This document shows, piece by piece, positions 1 through 8,413 of a stretch of 22,522 bases of DNA. The notes beneath the pieces are model-generated. The model saw only the letters and a program-made list of their open reading frames with translations, made no database searches and was not told the DNA's origin. Made by a program: the position numbers and the translations under genes. Source of the DNA: CAZYXO01 sp964651315 (GTDB lineage Bacteria; Bacillota_I; Bacilli_A; RF39; UBA660); contig CAZYXO010000008.1 in assembly GCA_964651315.1 (NCBI GenBank), positions 1 to 22,522 on the forward strand. Reading direction: 5' to 3'. Every line of letters starts with the position of its first letter. Positions within the stretch are counted from its first letter, which is position 1.

Positions 1-2804
1 ATACTATTAGACGACCATGTTGCTAGTACTTTATTTCCTCCTAATGCTGCGAATGTTACAGTACAACTTCCTATTGCTGTTACATTTGTTACTGTTAATA
101 TTTTAGTACTTGTATTATATGTTGCACTTCCCGTTGTACATGTTACTCCTGAATATGTATATCCACTTGTTGGTGTTACTGTGTATGTTCCACTTCCTCC
201 ATGACTTATTACTCTTGAAGTTGGACTACTTGTTCCATTTGTTACATTGATATTTAATGCATACGATTTTAAGACAAAATTTACTGTACATGTTCCAGTT
301 CCTGTAACACTAGATACTGTTAATGTATTATTACTTGTATTATAACTTGCTGTACCACTTGTACAACTTGCACTTGAATATATATAATTTGTATTTGGTG
401 CTACAGTGAATGTTCCATTACTTCCATGATTTACACTTATTGGATTCGTTCCACTTATTGTTCCATTTGGTGCACTTGCTGTTATACTATATGTTTTTAT
501 TGTCCATTTAGCATATAATGTTGTATTATTTGCTATATTCCATTGCCTAATACTTTCTCCATTTTCATTATAATATTGTGTTCCTCCTCCATTTGCTTCT
601 GTATAATATCCTCCAAAAGTATATCCCGTTTTTGTTGGTACAGTTATGTTTGAAACTACACTATTATATATTGCAGTTACTGATGTACTTCCTGCTGTTG
701 TTGCATTTTGATTATTTAATGTTACAGTATAAGTATTTGGACTCCACTGTGCATAATATGTTGTGTTTTGACTTGGTACATTTGTCTCTGTCGTTATTTT
801 TGTACCACCATATGCTGATGTGTACCAACCATTTAATGTATATCCCACTCTTGTTGGTGTTGGTAATACTCCCATTGTTGTTCCATAAGTTTTTGTTGCT
901 ATATCAGTATTTAATGTTCCTTCTGCTAATTGCATATCCATTATACTTAATGTTCTATCTTCATCTGGCGAATACCAACTATAATATATAAATGCTATGA
1001 AATCTGTTGAATCCCCTGCTGTAAAAGTTTTTGTCACTCTTTGCCACTCTGTTCCAACACTACTTGATGTTATTCCTCCTTGTTCTGCTCCAACATAAAC
1101 ACTTAACTGCTTACTACCTTTAAAATAACCTGTCCAAGTATATGTTTTTCCCGAAACTAATAATACTTTATTGGCAAAATACCAACCATTTCTTCCTGTT
1201 ACACTTATAATTTCTCCGTGTAGTCCATTACTTCTTAAATTTGTTGTTCCACCAGTTCCGCAGCAATTATAAAATGTCATTGTATTATATGTAGAATCAA
1301 ATATATTATTTTCTAAAAAATTATTATCATAAGTTATAGTATATGTTTTTGCTTTAAATTCTACTTCACATGTTGTGGTATTTGTTATATTACTTATTGT
1401 TAATTTATTTGTACTTGTGTTATAACTTCCTCCACAAGTATTACTTTTATATTCATAATTTGTATTTGGGGTTATGGTGAATTCGGCATTACTTCCATGA
1501 TTTATTGTTAGTGGTGAATCACTTGTTACTGTTCCATTTACTGATGTTGCACTTACATTATATTTCTTTATTGTAAATGTTACTGTACAACTACTTGTAT
1601 CTGTTACATTTGATACTGTTAATGTATTTGTTTCTGTATTATAACTTGCATTTCCATTTGTACATGTACTTGCACTATATTCATATCCTTCATTTGGAGT
1701 TACTTCAAACGTTGTATTTCCTCCATGTGTTACTGATTTTGAGGATGGATTTACTCCATTAGTTGCACTTACACTGACATTATAACTTTTGATTGTAAAA
1801 TTAACTGTACATGTTCCAGACCCAGTTACATTTGATACAGTCAATGTTCCATTACTATATGCTCCAGTTCCACTTGTACATGTGACACTAGAGTATTCAT
1901 AATGATTATTCGGCACTACTTCAAATGTATCTGAATCATTTAAGCCGATATTTTTAGATGTTTGTGTACTCACTCCATTATTTGCTATAATACTTATTTC
2001 ATAACTTTCTTTAAATGTTATATTACATGTTCCATTATCTATTACATTACTTACTACTAATGTATTATTTTCTTTATTATAATATGGTGTTCCACTTGTA
2101 CATGTTACAGTATCAAGTACATATCCTGGTGTTGGTATTAAGTTATATGTTGCTGTTCCATTTAATACTACTTGTTGAGTATTTGTACTTATTGTTCCAT
2201 TTGTAGCATTTGATATTACTGTATATTTTAAATCATTTGGTACTTGTCCTGCATGGATTATTACTTTACTATTTAAGTATTTATTACTTGCATTCTCAAT
2301 AGTACCACTTTCATCTACCCACATTCTAACATTGATTGTTTTTTCTCCATTTGCTGGTATTGTTCCATATCCAATCATTTTTGATACATAAGCATTATCT
2401 AAAATCATATCAAAGTCAGTTAATGAACCATATATTGTTGGTGTATTATTATCATACTTTACTTTTAATAAATCATTTCCTAAATAATCATTTTCATTTT
2501 TACCATCTATTGTTAATAATTCCATTGTAGCAACAAAATTAACATTTACATTACAATCATTTTTAATAGTCATTGTATAAGGTGTTAATTTTTCACCTTC
2601 ACTATCTATTATTGGTATTGTATTATTTAAATTTATTCCTGTTGTTTCACTTAGTTTAGTTATATTTAAACAAGAAGCATTTCCCCCTACTATTTCATTT
2701 ATTCCTGCTTGATTTACACTCATGATAAACCAAGCATATGAAACACTTATAACAAGTATTAATGTAATTACACTTATTAATAATATTTTATTTATTTTTT
2801 TCAT
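1..2804 (-). CDS. Giant secreted repeat protein with SipW/TasA-like N-terminus, C-terminus cut by window edge
   Basis: The frame is open from the ATG at 2802-2804 to the window edge, giving 934 visible residues. CTAAAGGAGA lies just upstream and fixes the start. Residues 1-26 form a hydrophobic export segment ending VSYAWF, like SipW-type signal peptides. Residues about 35-190 resemble a TasA/camelysin-like beta domain. Four tandem repeats of about 73 residues follow (193-264, 265-336, 337-410, 411-483). Residues 484-632 look like a jelly-roll, carbohydrate-binding-type domain. Two InlB/Listeria-Bacteroides repeats come next (about 633-687 and 688-767; motifs GYTLNGWY and GYTFGGYY), then two more 73-residue repeats (768-843, 844-918). 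Each 73-residue repeat has exactly two cysteines. The probable role is adhesion or matrix formation at the cell surface; this is inferred from architecture, and no catalytic motif is visible. The C-terminal anchor lies outside the window. Confidence 0.85.
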   Translation of the reverse strand, partial: MKKINKILLISVITLILVISVSYAWFIMSVNQAGINEIVGGNASCLNITKLSETTGINLNNTIPIIDSEGEKLTPYTMTIKNDCNVNVNFVATMELLTIDGKNENDYLGNDLLKVKYDNNTPTIYGSLTDFDMILDNAYVSKMIGYGTIPANGEKTINVRMWVDESGTIENASNKYLNSKVIIHAGQVPNDLKYTVISNATNGTISTNTQQVVLNGTATYNLIPTPGYVLDTVTCTSGTPYYNKENNTLVVSNVIDNGTCNITFKESYEISIIANNGVSTQTSKNIGLNDSDTFEVVPNNHYEYSSVTCTSGTGAYSNGTLTVSNVTGSGTCTVNFTIKSYNVSVSATNGVNPSSKSVTHGGNTTFEVTPNEGYEYSASTCTNGNASYNTETNTLTVSNVTDTSSCTVTFTIKKYNVSATSVNGTVTSDSPLTINHGSNAEFTITPNTNYEYKSNTCGGSYNTSTNKLTISNITNTTTCEVEFKAKTYTITYDNNFLENNIFDSTYNTMTFYNCCGTGGTTNLRSNGLHGEIISVTGRNGWYFANKVLLVSGKTYTWTGYFKGSKQLSVYVGAEQGGITSSSVGTEWQRVTKTFTAGDSTDFIAFIYYSWYSPDEDRTLSIMDMQLAEGTLNTDIATKTYGTTMGVLPTPTRVGYTLNGWYTSAYGGTKITTETNVPSQNTTYYAQWSPNTYTVTLNNQNATTAGSTSVTAIYNSVVSNITVPTKTGYTFGGYYTEANGGGTQYYNENGESIRQWNIANNTTLYAKWTIKTYSITASAPNGTISGTNPISVNHGSNGTFTVAPNTNYIYSSASCTSGTASYNTSNNTLTVSSVTGTGTCTVNFVLKSYALNINVTNGTSSPTSRVISHGGSGTYTVTPTSGYTYSGVTCTTGSATYNTSTKILTVTNVTAIGSCTVTFAALGGNKVLATWSSNS
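51..503 (-). repeat. Repeats 5 and 6 of the two-cysteine 73-75-residue repeat
   Basis: These are two consecutive copies (276-503 and 51-275) of the same unit as at 1356-2228. Each begins with a beta strand such as TIKTYSIT, carries NHGSNGTFTV or SHGGSGTYTV, then a CTSG/CTTG cysteine, an LTVSSVTG-like strand, and ends CTVNF or CTVTF. They are separated from the first four copies by the jelly-roll-like and InlB domains. Confidence 0.8.
1356..2228 (-). repeat. Tandem repeats 1-4 of the two-cysteine 73-residue repeat
   Basis: Four head-to-tail protein repeats occupy 2013-2228, 1797-2012, 1575-1796 and 1356-1574. The shared pattern is a first strand, a glycine-rich turn, P-N/T-x-x-Y, a cysteine in CTSG, CTNG or CGGS, a strand of the type LTVSNVT, and a terminal C-x-V/I-x-F. 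Copies are diverged, so this is old domain duplication rather than recent slippage. Confidence 0.8.
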
Positions 2805-2907
2805 ATAAATTCTCCTTTAGATGTGTGGATAAATTGTCTCAAAATACTTTATTTTTATTATTACAAAGTTGAAAAATTCATTTTTTATTCTTTATCCAAT
2901 CAAATGC

Positions 2908-2935
2908 ATTATATAATAATTACCCCCCCCTACAA
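2908..2935 (-). promoter_or_regulatory. Candidate phase-variable promoter of the giant repeat protein
   Basis: On the minus strand a -35-like TTGTAG (2930-2935) and a perfect -10 TATAAT (2908-2913) are 16 bp apart. Seven bases of the spacer, plus the last base of the -35, form a run of eight G (C on the plus strand, 2923-2930). Gain or loss of one G would change the spacer to 17 or 15 bp. It lies about 100 bp upstream of the ATG of the giant surface protein and reads towards it. The rest of 2805-3014 holds only the leader and the neighbouring terminator. Confidence 0.55.
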
Positions 2936-2985
2936 GAGAACAAGTGTACGAAAATATCAAAAATTTTTGTAGATATTGTGTTGTT

Positions 2986-3013
2986 AAAATAAAAAAGATG
3001 ATTTATTTCATCT
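2986..3013 (-). terminator. Intrinsic terminator of cysS-glyQS-AI-2E operon
   Basis: On the minus strand AGATGA and TCATCT (6-bp stem, 6-base loop AATAAA; 2996-3013) are followed by TTTTTATTTT, immediately after the TAA of the transporter gene. Confidence 0.75.
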
Positions 3014-3014
3014 C

Positions 3015-4166
3015 TTAATTTGTATCAAGTTCAACTACTTTTTTATTTTTATTTTTATTAAATTTCTTTGTAACATAACTTAATATTACTTTACCTATTG
3101 CTAGAAGTGGTGATGCTAAAATCATACCTACTATGCCAAAGAAATAACCAAATATTAATAATCCAACTATTATTGTAACTGGATGTAATTTAGTTGCTTT
3201 ACTCATTACAATTGGTTGTAAAACATAATTTTCTAAGCACTGAACAATTACAACTATTATTAATGCTGCAAAGCCGACAAATGTTCCTTGGCTAAATCCA
3301 ACAATTACTGCAGGTATTCCCCCAATATAAGGTCCAATAAATGGTATTAAATCTGTTATTCCACAAAATAATCCGAATAATAAAGATGCATCTAAACCTA
3401 TTATCGAAAACCCAATTGTATCACAAACAAATACCATTAATGCTACTAATAATGTTCCATTAACTGTTTTTCTTACTTCATCACCTATATTATTTATTAA
3501 TGATTGAACTTCAAAACGATGTTTTAAAGGAATTAGTTTTATCATAACACTAAATGTTTTATCAAAATCCATTAACATATAAAGTCCGATAATTAAACCA
3601 AGTGCTATTGTTCCAATACCTGAGAATAATGCCATAACTATATTTATTACAGTAGTTGGTAAACTATTAGTAAATCCTACTATAGATGTTTGAGCAGTAG
3701 TTATGAAATTATCTTTTAAATCATTTAAATTTATGCCTTCAATACTAAATTGTGTTGTAACATTAGTAATTACTTCAGTTATTTTATTTACAATATTAGG
3801 TATATTGGCTATTAAATCATTTAACTGACTATATATTGTTGGAACTAAAACTCGAATAAATAAGAATATAACTGTAAGTAAAATTGCATATATCATGAGT
3901 GTCGCCGCTATTTTAGGTATTCCATTTTCATTTAATTTTTTGACAACGGGATTAAATAACCAAGCAATTACAAACCCAATAAAGAATGGACTTAATACTT
4001 TTAGCACTCCTAAAAAAGATGTTAAGATTCCTAATTCTTTAATCAATATTGTAGAAGCCAGTAAAATTCCCACAATAACAACAAAATATGTTACTTTAAG
4101 AATTTTCTTTCCTAAACTAATGACTTCATTTAACTCCTCAGTATTAAGTTCTTTTTTATTTTTCAT
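3015..4166 (-). CDS. AI-2E family transporter (PerM/YdiK-like membrane protein)
   Basis: This 383-residue polytopic membrane protein belongs to the AI-2E transporter family (PF01594). A short charged N-terminus (MKNKKELNTEELNEV) precedes two hydrophobic hairpins (about residues 25-110). A long extracytoplasmic-type stretch follows (about 115-175), then a C-terminal bundle containing the family-like FIGPYIGGIPA segment and a final hairpin ending in a lysine-rich tail. Length is typical. Members have been assigned to export of autoinducer-2 or to Na+/H+ antiport; the substrate cannot be read from sequence. It is the last gene of the cysS-glyQS group, 22 bp after glyQS, and is followed directly by a terminator. 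The link to the synthetases is probably only shared transcription. Confidence 0.85.
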   Translation of the reverse strand: MKNKKELNTEELNEVISLGKKILKVTYFVVIVGILLASTILIKELGILTSFLGVLKVLSPFFIGFVIAWLFNPVVKKLNENGIPKIAATLMIYAILLTVIFLFIRVLVPTIYSQLNDLIANIPNIVNKITEVITNVTTQFSIEGINLNDLKDNFITTAQTSIVGFTNSLPTTVINIVMALFSGIGTIALGLIIGLYMLMDFDKTFSVMIKLIPLKHRFEVQSLINNIGDEVRKTVNGTLLVALMVFVCDTIGFSIIGLDASLLFGLFCGITDLIPFIGPYIGGIPAVIVGFSQGTFVGFAALIIVVIVQCLENYVLQPIVMSKATKLHPVTIIVGLLIFGYFFGIVGMILASPLLAIGKVILSYVTKKFNKNKNKKVVELDTN

Positions 4167-4188
4167 ATTACACTTTCTTTCCCTTTTA

Positions 4189-5574
4189 TTAGAAATTTAT
4201 TTTATTCTTAACATAACTTATTAATTCATCAACTTTAATAGTTGTTTGTTCCATTGTATCACGATCTCTAATTGTAACGGTATCATTATTAATTGTTTCA
4301 TCATCAATTGTAATTGAGAATGGACAACCAATTGCATCTGCTCTTCTATATCTTTTACCAATTGATCCAGAATCATCATATACACAATTAAATTCTTTAA
4401 CTAAAGTAGCATATATTGATGTTGCTTTTTCACTATGAAATTTTTTCATTAATGGTAAAATTGTTACTTTTACTGGTGATAGATAAGGATGTAATTTTAA
4501 AACTATTCTTTCTTCTCCATTTTCTAGTATTTCTTTATTATAAGCATTAAGTAAAAACGCTAAAATTACTCGATCAAGTCCAAGTGCTGGTTCAATACAA
4601 TATGGTAGATATTTTTCATTTGTTTCTGGATCTAAATATCTTAAATCAGACCCAGAATAATCTGTATGAATTCCTAAATCATAATCTGTACGATCGGCTA
4701 TTCCCCATAATTCATCAAATCCCCATGGATACATATATTCAATATCACTTGTTGCTACAGAATAAAATGATAATTCTTCTTTTGCATGATCTCTAAATCT
4801 TAGTTTTTCTTTTTCAATTCCTAAACTTTTTAAGAAATCCATGCAATAATTTTTCCAATAACCAAACCATTCTAAATCNNNNNNNNNNCCTGGTTTGCAA
4901 AAAAATTCTAATTCCATTTGTTCAAATTCTCTTGTTCTAAATGTAAAATTACCTGGTGTTATTTCATTACGAAAACTTTTTCCTGTTTGACCAATACCAA
5001 ATGGTAATTTTGCTCGAGTCGCTCTTTCGACATTTTTAAAATTAACAAACATACCTTGTGCTGTTTCTGGTCTTAAATAAACAGTTGATTTTGCATCTTC
5101 TGTAACTCCTTGAAATGTTTTAAACATTGTATTAAATTTACGAATACTGGTAAAATCACATGCACCACAACTAGGACATTTTATTTTATTTTCTTGAATA
5201 AATTCTTCTAATTTTTCATTTTCCCAACCATCAGCATTTGTATCCATTTTTTCTTTTACTAAATATTCATCTACTAATTTATCTGCACGATATCTTGTTT
5301 TACATTTTTTACAATCCATTAAAGGATCACTAAAATTACTAACATGACCAGTTGCTTCCCATACTCTTGGATTCATTAAAATAGATGATTGAATACCATA
5401 ATTATATGTATTTTCTTGAATAAATTTCTTCCACCAAGCATTTCTAACATTTTCTTTTAAGAAAACTCCTAAAGGTCCGTAATCCCAAGTATTAGATAAC
5501 CCTCCATATATTTCACTTCCTTGAAATATAAATCCATATTGCTTACAAAAATTGACTAATTCTTCCATTTTCAT
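4189..5574 (-). CDS. glyQS: Glycyl-tRNA synthetase, single-chain class II type
   Basis: Attaches glycine to tRNA-Gly in the cytoplasm using ATP. The protein (461 residues with the gap) is the alpha2 single-chain form. It opens with the N-terminal core (FCKQYGFIFQGSEIYGG). Two CxxC pairs follow (C88/C91 and C133/C136), probably one zinc site. Then come motif 2 (FRNEITP, FRTREFEQMELEFF), motif 3 (GLDRVILAFL) and the C-terminal anticodon-binding domain with SIGKRYRRADAIGCPF. The start is the first ATG, 7 bases after AAAGGAG; the ATG two codons later is less well spaced. It lies 12 bp after cysS, so the two synthetases are co-transcribed. A run of 10 N (4879-4888) interrupts it just after the FFCKP segment; the frame is the same on both sides. 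Confidence 0.96.
   Translation of the reverse strand: MKMEELVNFCKQYGFIFQGSEIYGGLSNTWDYGPLGVFLKENVRNAWWKKFIQENTYNYGIQSSILMNPRVWEATGHVSNFSDPLMDCKKCKTRYRADKLVDEYLVKEKMDTNADGWENEKLEEFIQENKIKCPSCGACDFTSIRKFNTMFKTFQGVTEDAKSTVYLRPETAQGMFVNFKNVERATRAKLPFGIGQTGKSFRNEITPGNFTFRTREFEQMELEFFCKPXXXXDLEWFGYWKNYCMDFLKSLGIEKEKLRFRDHAKEELSFYSVATSDIEYMYPWGFDELWGIADRTDYDLGIHTDYSGSDLRYLDPETNEKYLPYCIEPALGLDRVILAFLLNAYNKEILENGEERIVLKLHPYLSPVKVTILPLMKKFHSEKATSIYATLVKEFNCVYDDSGSIGKRYRRADAIGCPFSITIDDETINNDTVTIRDRDTMEQTTIKVDELISYVKNKINF
4879..4888. other. Assembly gap of 10 N inside glyQS
   Basis: Ten N separate codons for FFCKP-G and DLEWFGYW. From recalled family sequences (KPGE/TDLEW) only about four bases should be missing, so the gap length is probably a scaffolding placeholder. 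Four and ten bases give the same frame. Confidence 0.9.
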
Positions 5575-5586
5575 ATTTTTTCTCCT

Positions 5587-7008
5587 TTACAACTTTAAGA
5601 TAAAAGTACTACCTTCTCTAGTATCATTAATACTTATTCCTTTATCTTTTAAATAATCTCTTATTCTATCTGCTTCTTCATAATTTTTATTTAATTTATA
5701 TTCATTTCTTTCTTTAATTAAATCCATTATTTCTGCTTCTGTTATTGCATTTATTTTTAAATATTTATCAGTTATTACTTTTATTATTACTTCATTATTT
5801 TCGGTAAATAACCCTAATACTTTTGTTATATTTAAAATACTTTGCATCATTTTATATGCTTCATTTATTTTATTACTTAATACTAATTTATTTAATTCAT
5901 TATAATAATTTAGGATATCACTTATAACATTAGGTGTATTAAAATCATTATTCATATTTTTAATAAAATCAGTTATGATATTAGGATATTCAATAATTTC
6001 TTTATTTTCTAATTTAGCATATTCTTTTTCAATCTTATTAAATAATAAAGCAAAGTTATATATTTGTTTTTCACTTTCATTAAATATTCCATCTACAATA
6101 TTGATATCTGTTCGATAACTATTTTTAATAAATGTTAATCTTATAGCATCTTTATAATATTCTTTTAATAAGTCTTCAAGTAATATTCCATTTCCAAGAC
6201 TTTTACTCATTTTTACACCATTTACTTTGATTAATCCATTGTGTATCCAGTAATTAGCCAGTGGTTTTCCTGATACAGAACATGATTGGGCTATTTCATT
6301 TTCATGATGAGGAAATTTTAAATCTCTTCCTCCTCCATGAATATCAAATGTTTCTCCCAAATATTTTTTACTCATTGCACTACATTCAATATGCCAACCA
6401 GGTCGTCCAAATCCCCAAGGGGATTCCCAAGATATTTCACCTTCTTTAGCACTTTTCCATAATGCAAAATCTATTTCACTTCTTTTACTTTCAAAATTTT
6501 CTTTTCTTACTCCATGAAGCATATTTTCAATCGTATTATTTGATAATTTACCATATTTATCATATTTTAAAACATCAAAATATACATCTCCATTTGCTTC
6601 ATAAGCATATCCTTTTTTTATTAATTCTTCAATAAACAAAATAATATCCGTTATGTGTTCTGTTGCTTTTGGAACTATTGTAGGTGTATCACAACCCAGT
6701 TTCAATAATTCTTCATCTGCTTTTTTTATATATTTTTCAGCATAAACTTTAGGATCCATCCCTATTTTATTAGCAGCTGCAATTATTTTATCATCTACAT
6801 CAGTATAATTACGAACATATTTTACTTCATAACCAATATATTCAAAATATTTTTTAATAATATCAAATATAACTGCTTGAAAAGCATGACCAATATGAGC
6901 ATTATCACTAACTGTAATACCACATGCATACATACCTATTTTATTTGCTTCAATAGAAACAAATTTTCTTTTTTCACCAGTTAATGAATCATAAATCATT
7001 AAATCCAT
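5587..7008 (-). CDS. cysS: Cysteinyl-tRNA synthetase
   Basis: Class I synthetase that charges tRNA-Cys in the cytoplasm. The chosen start is the ATG at 7006-7008 (MDLMIYDSLTGEK), preceded by AAGAGGT at good spacing; an in-frame ATG 11 codons upstream adds a tail unlike the family. The protein has 473 residues, a normal length. Visible marks are C29 in MYACGITV (zinc ligand), HIGH at 38-41, HIECSAMS and PHHENEIAQS (further zinc ligands), KMSKSLGN, and a helical C-terminal tRNA-binding region ending REGSTFILKL. It is the first gene of cysS-glyQS-AI-2E. No T-box sequence is visible in the 120-bp leader region. Confidence 0.96.
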   Translation of the reverse strand: MDLMIYDSLTGEKRKFVSIEANKIGMYACGITVSDNAHIGHAFQAVIFDIIKKYFEYIGYEVKYVRNYTDVDDKIIAAANKIGMDPKVYAEKYIKKADEELLKLGCDTPTIVPKATEHITDIILFIEELIKKGYAYEANGDVYFDVLKYDKYGKLSNNTIENMLHGVRKENFESKRSEIDFALWKSAKEGEISWESPWGFGRPGWHIECSAMSKKYLGETFDIHGGGRDLKFPHHENEIAQSCSVSGKPLANYWIHNGLIKVNGVKMSKSLGNGILLEDLLKEYYKDAIRLTFIKNSYRTDINIVDGIFNESEKQIYNFALLFNKIEKEYAKLENKEIIEYPNIITDFIKNMNNDFNTPNVISDILNYYNELNKLVLSNKINEAYKMMQSILNITKVLGLFTENNEVIIKVITDKYLKINAITEAEIMDLIKERNEYKLNKNYEEADRIRDYLKDKGISINDTREGSTFILKL

Positions 7009-7052
7009 ATTTATACCTCTTTTCTTATAATAATATATCATAAAATGATAAA

Positions 7053-7088
7053 AAAAAGTACTATGACTTTTCTTTTCTAATACTTTTT
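7053..7088 (-). terminator. Possible terminator after the pseudouridine synthase gene
   Basis: On the minus strand AAAAAGTA and TACTTTTT flank a 20-base loop, and a smaller nested AAAAGT/ACTTTT hairpin is also possible. Both end in a run of eight T. It lies between the pseudouridine synthase stop codon and cysS. It could equally be an attenuator in the cysS leader. Confidence 0.35.
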
Positions 7089-7092
7089 GTCT

Positions 7093-7121
7093 ATTTTAAT
7101 TCTATTTTAAATAAATTGCAA
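7093..7121 (-). promoter_or_regulatory. Candidate cysS promoter
   Basis: TTGCAA (7116-7121) and TAAAAT (7093-7098) are 17 bp apart on the minus strand, in the gap upstream of cysS. The match is moderate and the region is AT-rich, so chance is possible. Confidence 0.35.
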
Positions 7122-7128
7122 CTATATT

Positions 7129-7782
7129 TTATTTTTCATACTTAATTAAATTATTAAATGTAATTGGATATTTACTAGTAAATTCCATTATATTATTAGT
7201 AATTGGATGTTTAAAACTCAAATAATATGCATGTAAGAATAATCTTCTTTGATTATCTTTATTATATAATTTATCTCCTACTAAAGGATTATTTAAGTAA
7301 CTCATTGTAACTCTTATTTGATTTTTTCTACCAGTTAAGATATTTATATCTAATAATGAATATTTCTTTGTTTCTTTTAAAACTTTATATTCAGTTATTG
7401 CTTCTTTACCATTCTTTTTATCATTTGTTACATATACTTGATAAAAATTATTTTCTTTTAGATATAAATTAATTCTATCATCTTGTTTCTTCATTTTACC
7501 ATATACAATTCCATAATATTTTCTAATTGTTTTATCCCAATTATCTTGTAAATACTTTTGTACTTTTTCGGATTTAGCAAATACTATTAAACCACTTGTT
7601 TCAAAATCTAATCTATGAACAATAAATATTTTATTACTTTTATGTTGTTTTTTAACATATAAACTTGTTAAATGATATAATGTTTTTTCTTTTTCTTTAT
7701 TACTAGCAATTGTTAATAGTTTTGTTTCTTTATCAATTACTATTAAATGCTTATCTTCATAAATTATATTTAATTTTTTCAT
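7129..7782 (-). CDS. RluA/RluC/RluD-family pseudouridine synthase
   Basis: Converts uridine to pseudouridine in structured RNA, probably rRNA. The 217-residue protein is the bare catalytic domain (PF00849) with no N-terminal S4 domain. The family signature HRLDFETSGL starts at H56, making D59 the catalytic aspartate. Further family features are LLTIAS near residue 22 (the KPAGLL position), LLDINILTGRKNQIRV, and the LFLHAYYLSFKHP C-terminal strand. The target site cannot be assigned; rluD-like is only one option. GGAG lies two bases before the ATG, and the gene begins 7 bp after the cyclophilin gene. It is the last gene of a three-gene unit starting at 8846. Confidence 0.88.
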   Translation of the reverse strand: MKKLNIIYEDKHLIVIDKETKLLTIASNKEKEKTLYHLTSLYVKKQHKSNKIFIVHRLDFETSGLIVFAKSEKVQKYLQDNWDKTIRKYYGIVYGKMKKQDDRINLYLKENNFYQVYVTNDKKNGKEAITEYKVLKETKKYSLLDINILTGRKNQIRVTMSYLNNPLVGDKLYNKDNQRRLFLHAYYLSFKHPITNNIMEFTSKYPITFNNLIKYEK

Positions 7783-7789
7783 AACTCCT

Positions 7790-8413
7790 CTATTTCTGTT
7801 CTTGATTATTAATATTTACAAAACGGATACTTCTTATAGTTTGTTTAATCGTAGGCATATCATACTCATCAGTTTGTACTTTTCCAATAGTTCTAACACT
7901 ATCCATACCTGCAATTACTTTACCAAATGCTGCATATTTTTTATCTAATTCAGTAGTATCTTTTATACATATAAAGAATTGGCTAGAACCTGAATCCATA
8001 TTATCACTAGTTCTTGCCATTGATATTACTCCACTTGTATGTGATAAATTATTTTCTACACCATTTTCATTAAATTCACCAATAATCGTTTTTGCATCTT
8101 TATATTCTAAATTAGTATTATATGCACCTGCTTGAATTACGAAATTATCTATTACTCTGTGAAATATTAATCCATCATAAAATTTATCACTTACTAAATC
8201 TTGAAAATTCTTTACTGTTATCGGAGCAATATCTGGATATAACTCTAGTATTATAATTTGATTTCTAGTTGTTTCTATTTTTACATAATTAGTTACTTTA
8301 TCTGTTTCTTCATAACTTATATCATTTATTTTGCCTTTACTTAAATCTTTATTACCACAACCACTTATAAGTATTAGTAAAAAAAAGATAAATAATAATT
8401 TATACTTCTTCAT
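7790..8413 (-). CDS. Cyclophilin-type peptidyl-prolyl isomerase, lipoprotein
   Basis: Catalyses cis-trans isomerisation of peptide bonds before proline, here probably outside the membrane. The N-terminus is a lipoprotein signal with lipobox LISGC and C19 as the lipidated residue. The cyclophilin domain (about residues 45-205) shows the FHRVIDNFVIQAG active-site segment with the catalytic Arg, GVISMARTSDNMDSGSSQFFIC, and AAFGKVIAGMDSV. At 207 residues it is a normal lipidated cyclophilin; it probably helps fold exported proteins, an inference from location. Its first 14 bases overlap the end of the upstream gene, which suggests translational coupling; the ribosome-binding site is weak. Confidence 0.93.
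   Translation of the reverse strand: MKKYKLLFIFFLLILISGCGNKDLSKGKINDISYEETDKVTNYVKIETTRNQIIILELYPDIAPITVKNFQDLVSDKFYDGLIFHRVIDNFVIQAGAYNTNLEYKDAKTIIGEFNENGVENNLSHTSGVISMARTSDNMDSGSSQFFICIKDTTELDKKYAAFGKVIAGMDSVRTIGKVQTDEYDMPTIKQTIRSIRFVNINNQEQK

Noticed and set aside
51..2228. CRISPR-like direct repeats at 1-2230
   Set aside because: The periodicity is about 220 bp with diverged copies and an open reading frame, i.e. protein-domain repeats.
578..2530. Several plus-strand Leu/Tyr/His-rich open frames opposite the left giant protein
   Set aside because: They are antisense shadows of Thr/Asn/Ser-rich repeat codons, with no ribosome-binding sites or recognisable domains.
7009..7128. T-box riboswitch controlling cysS-glyQS
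   Set aside because: No TGGNACC-type T-box sequence or specifier-like stem is visible and the leader is short.
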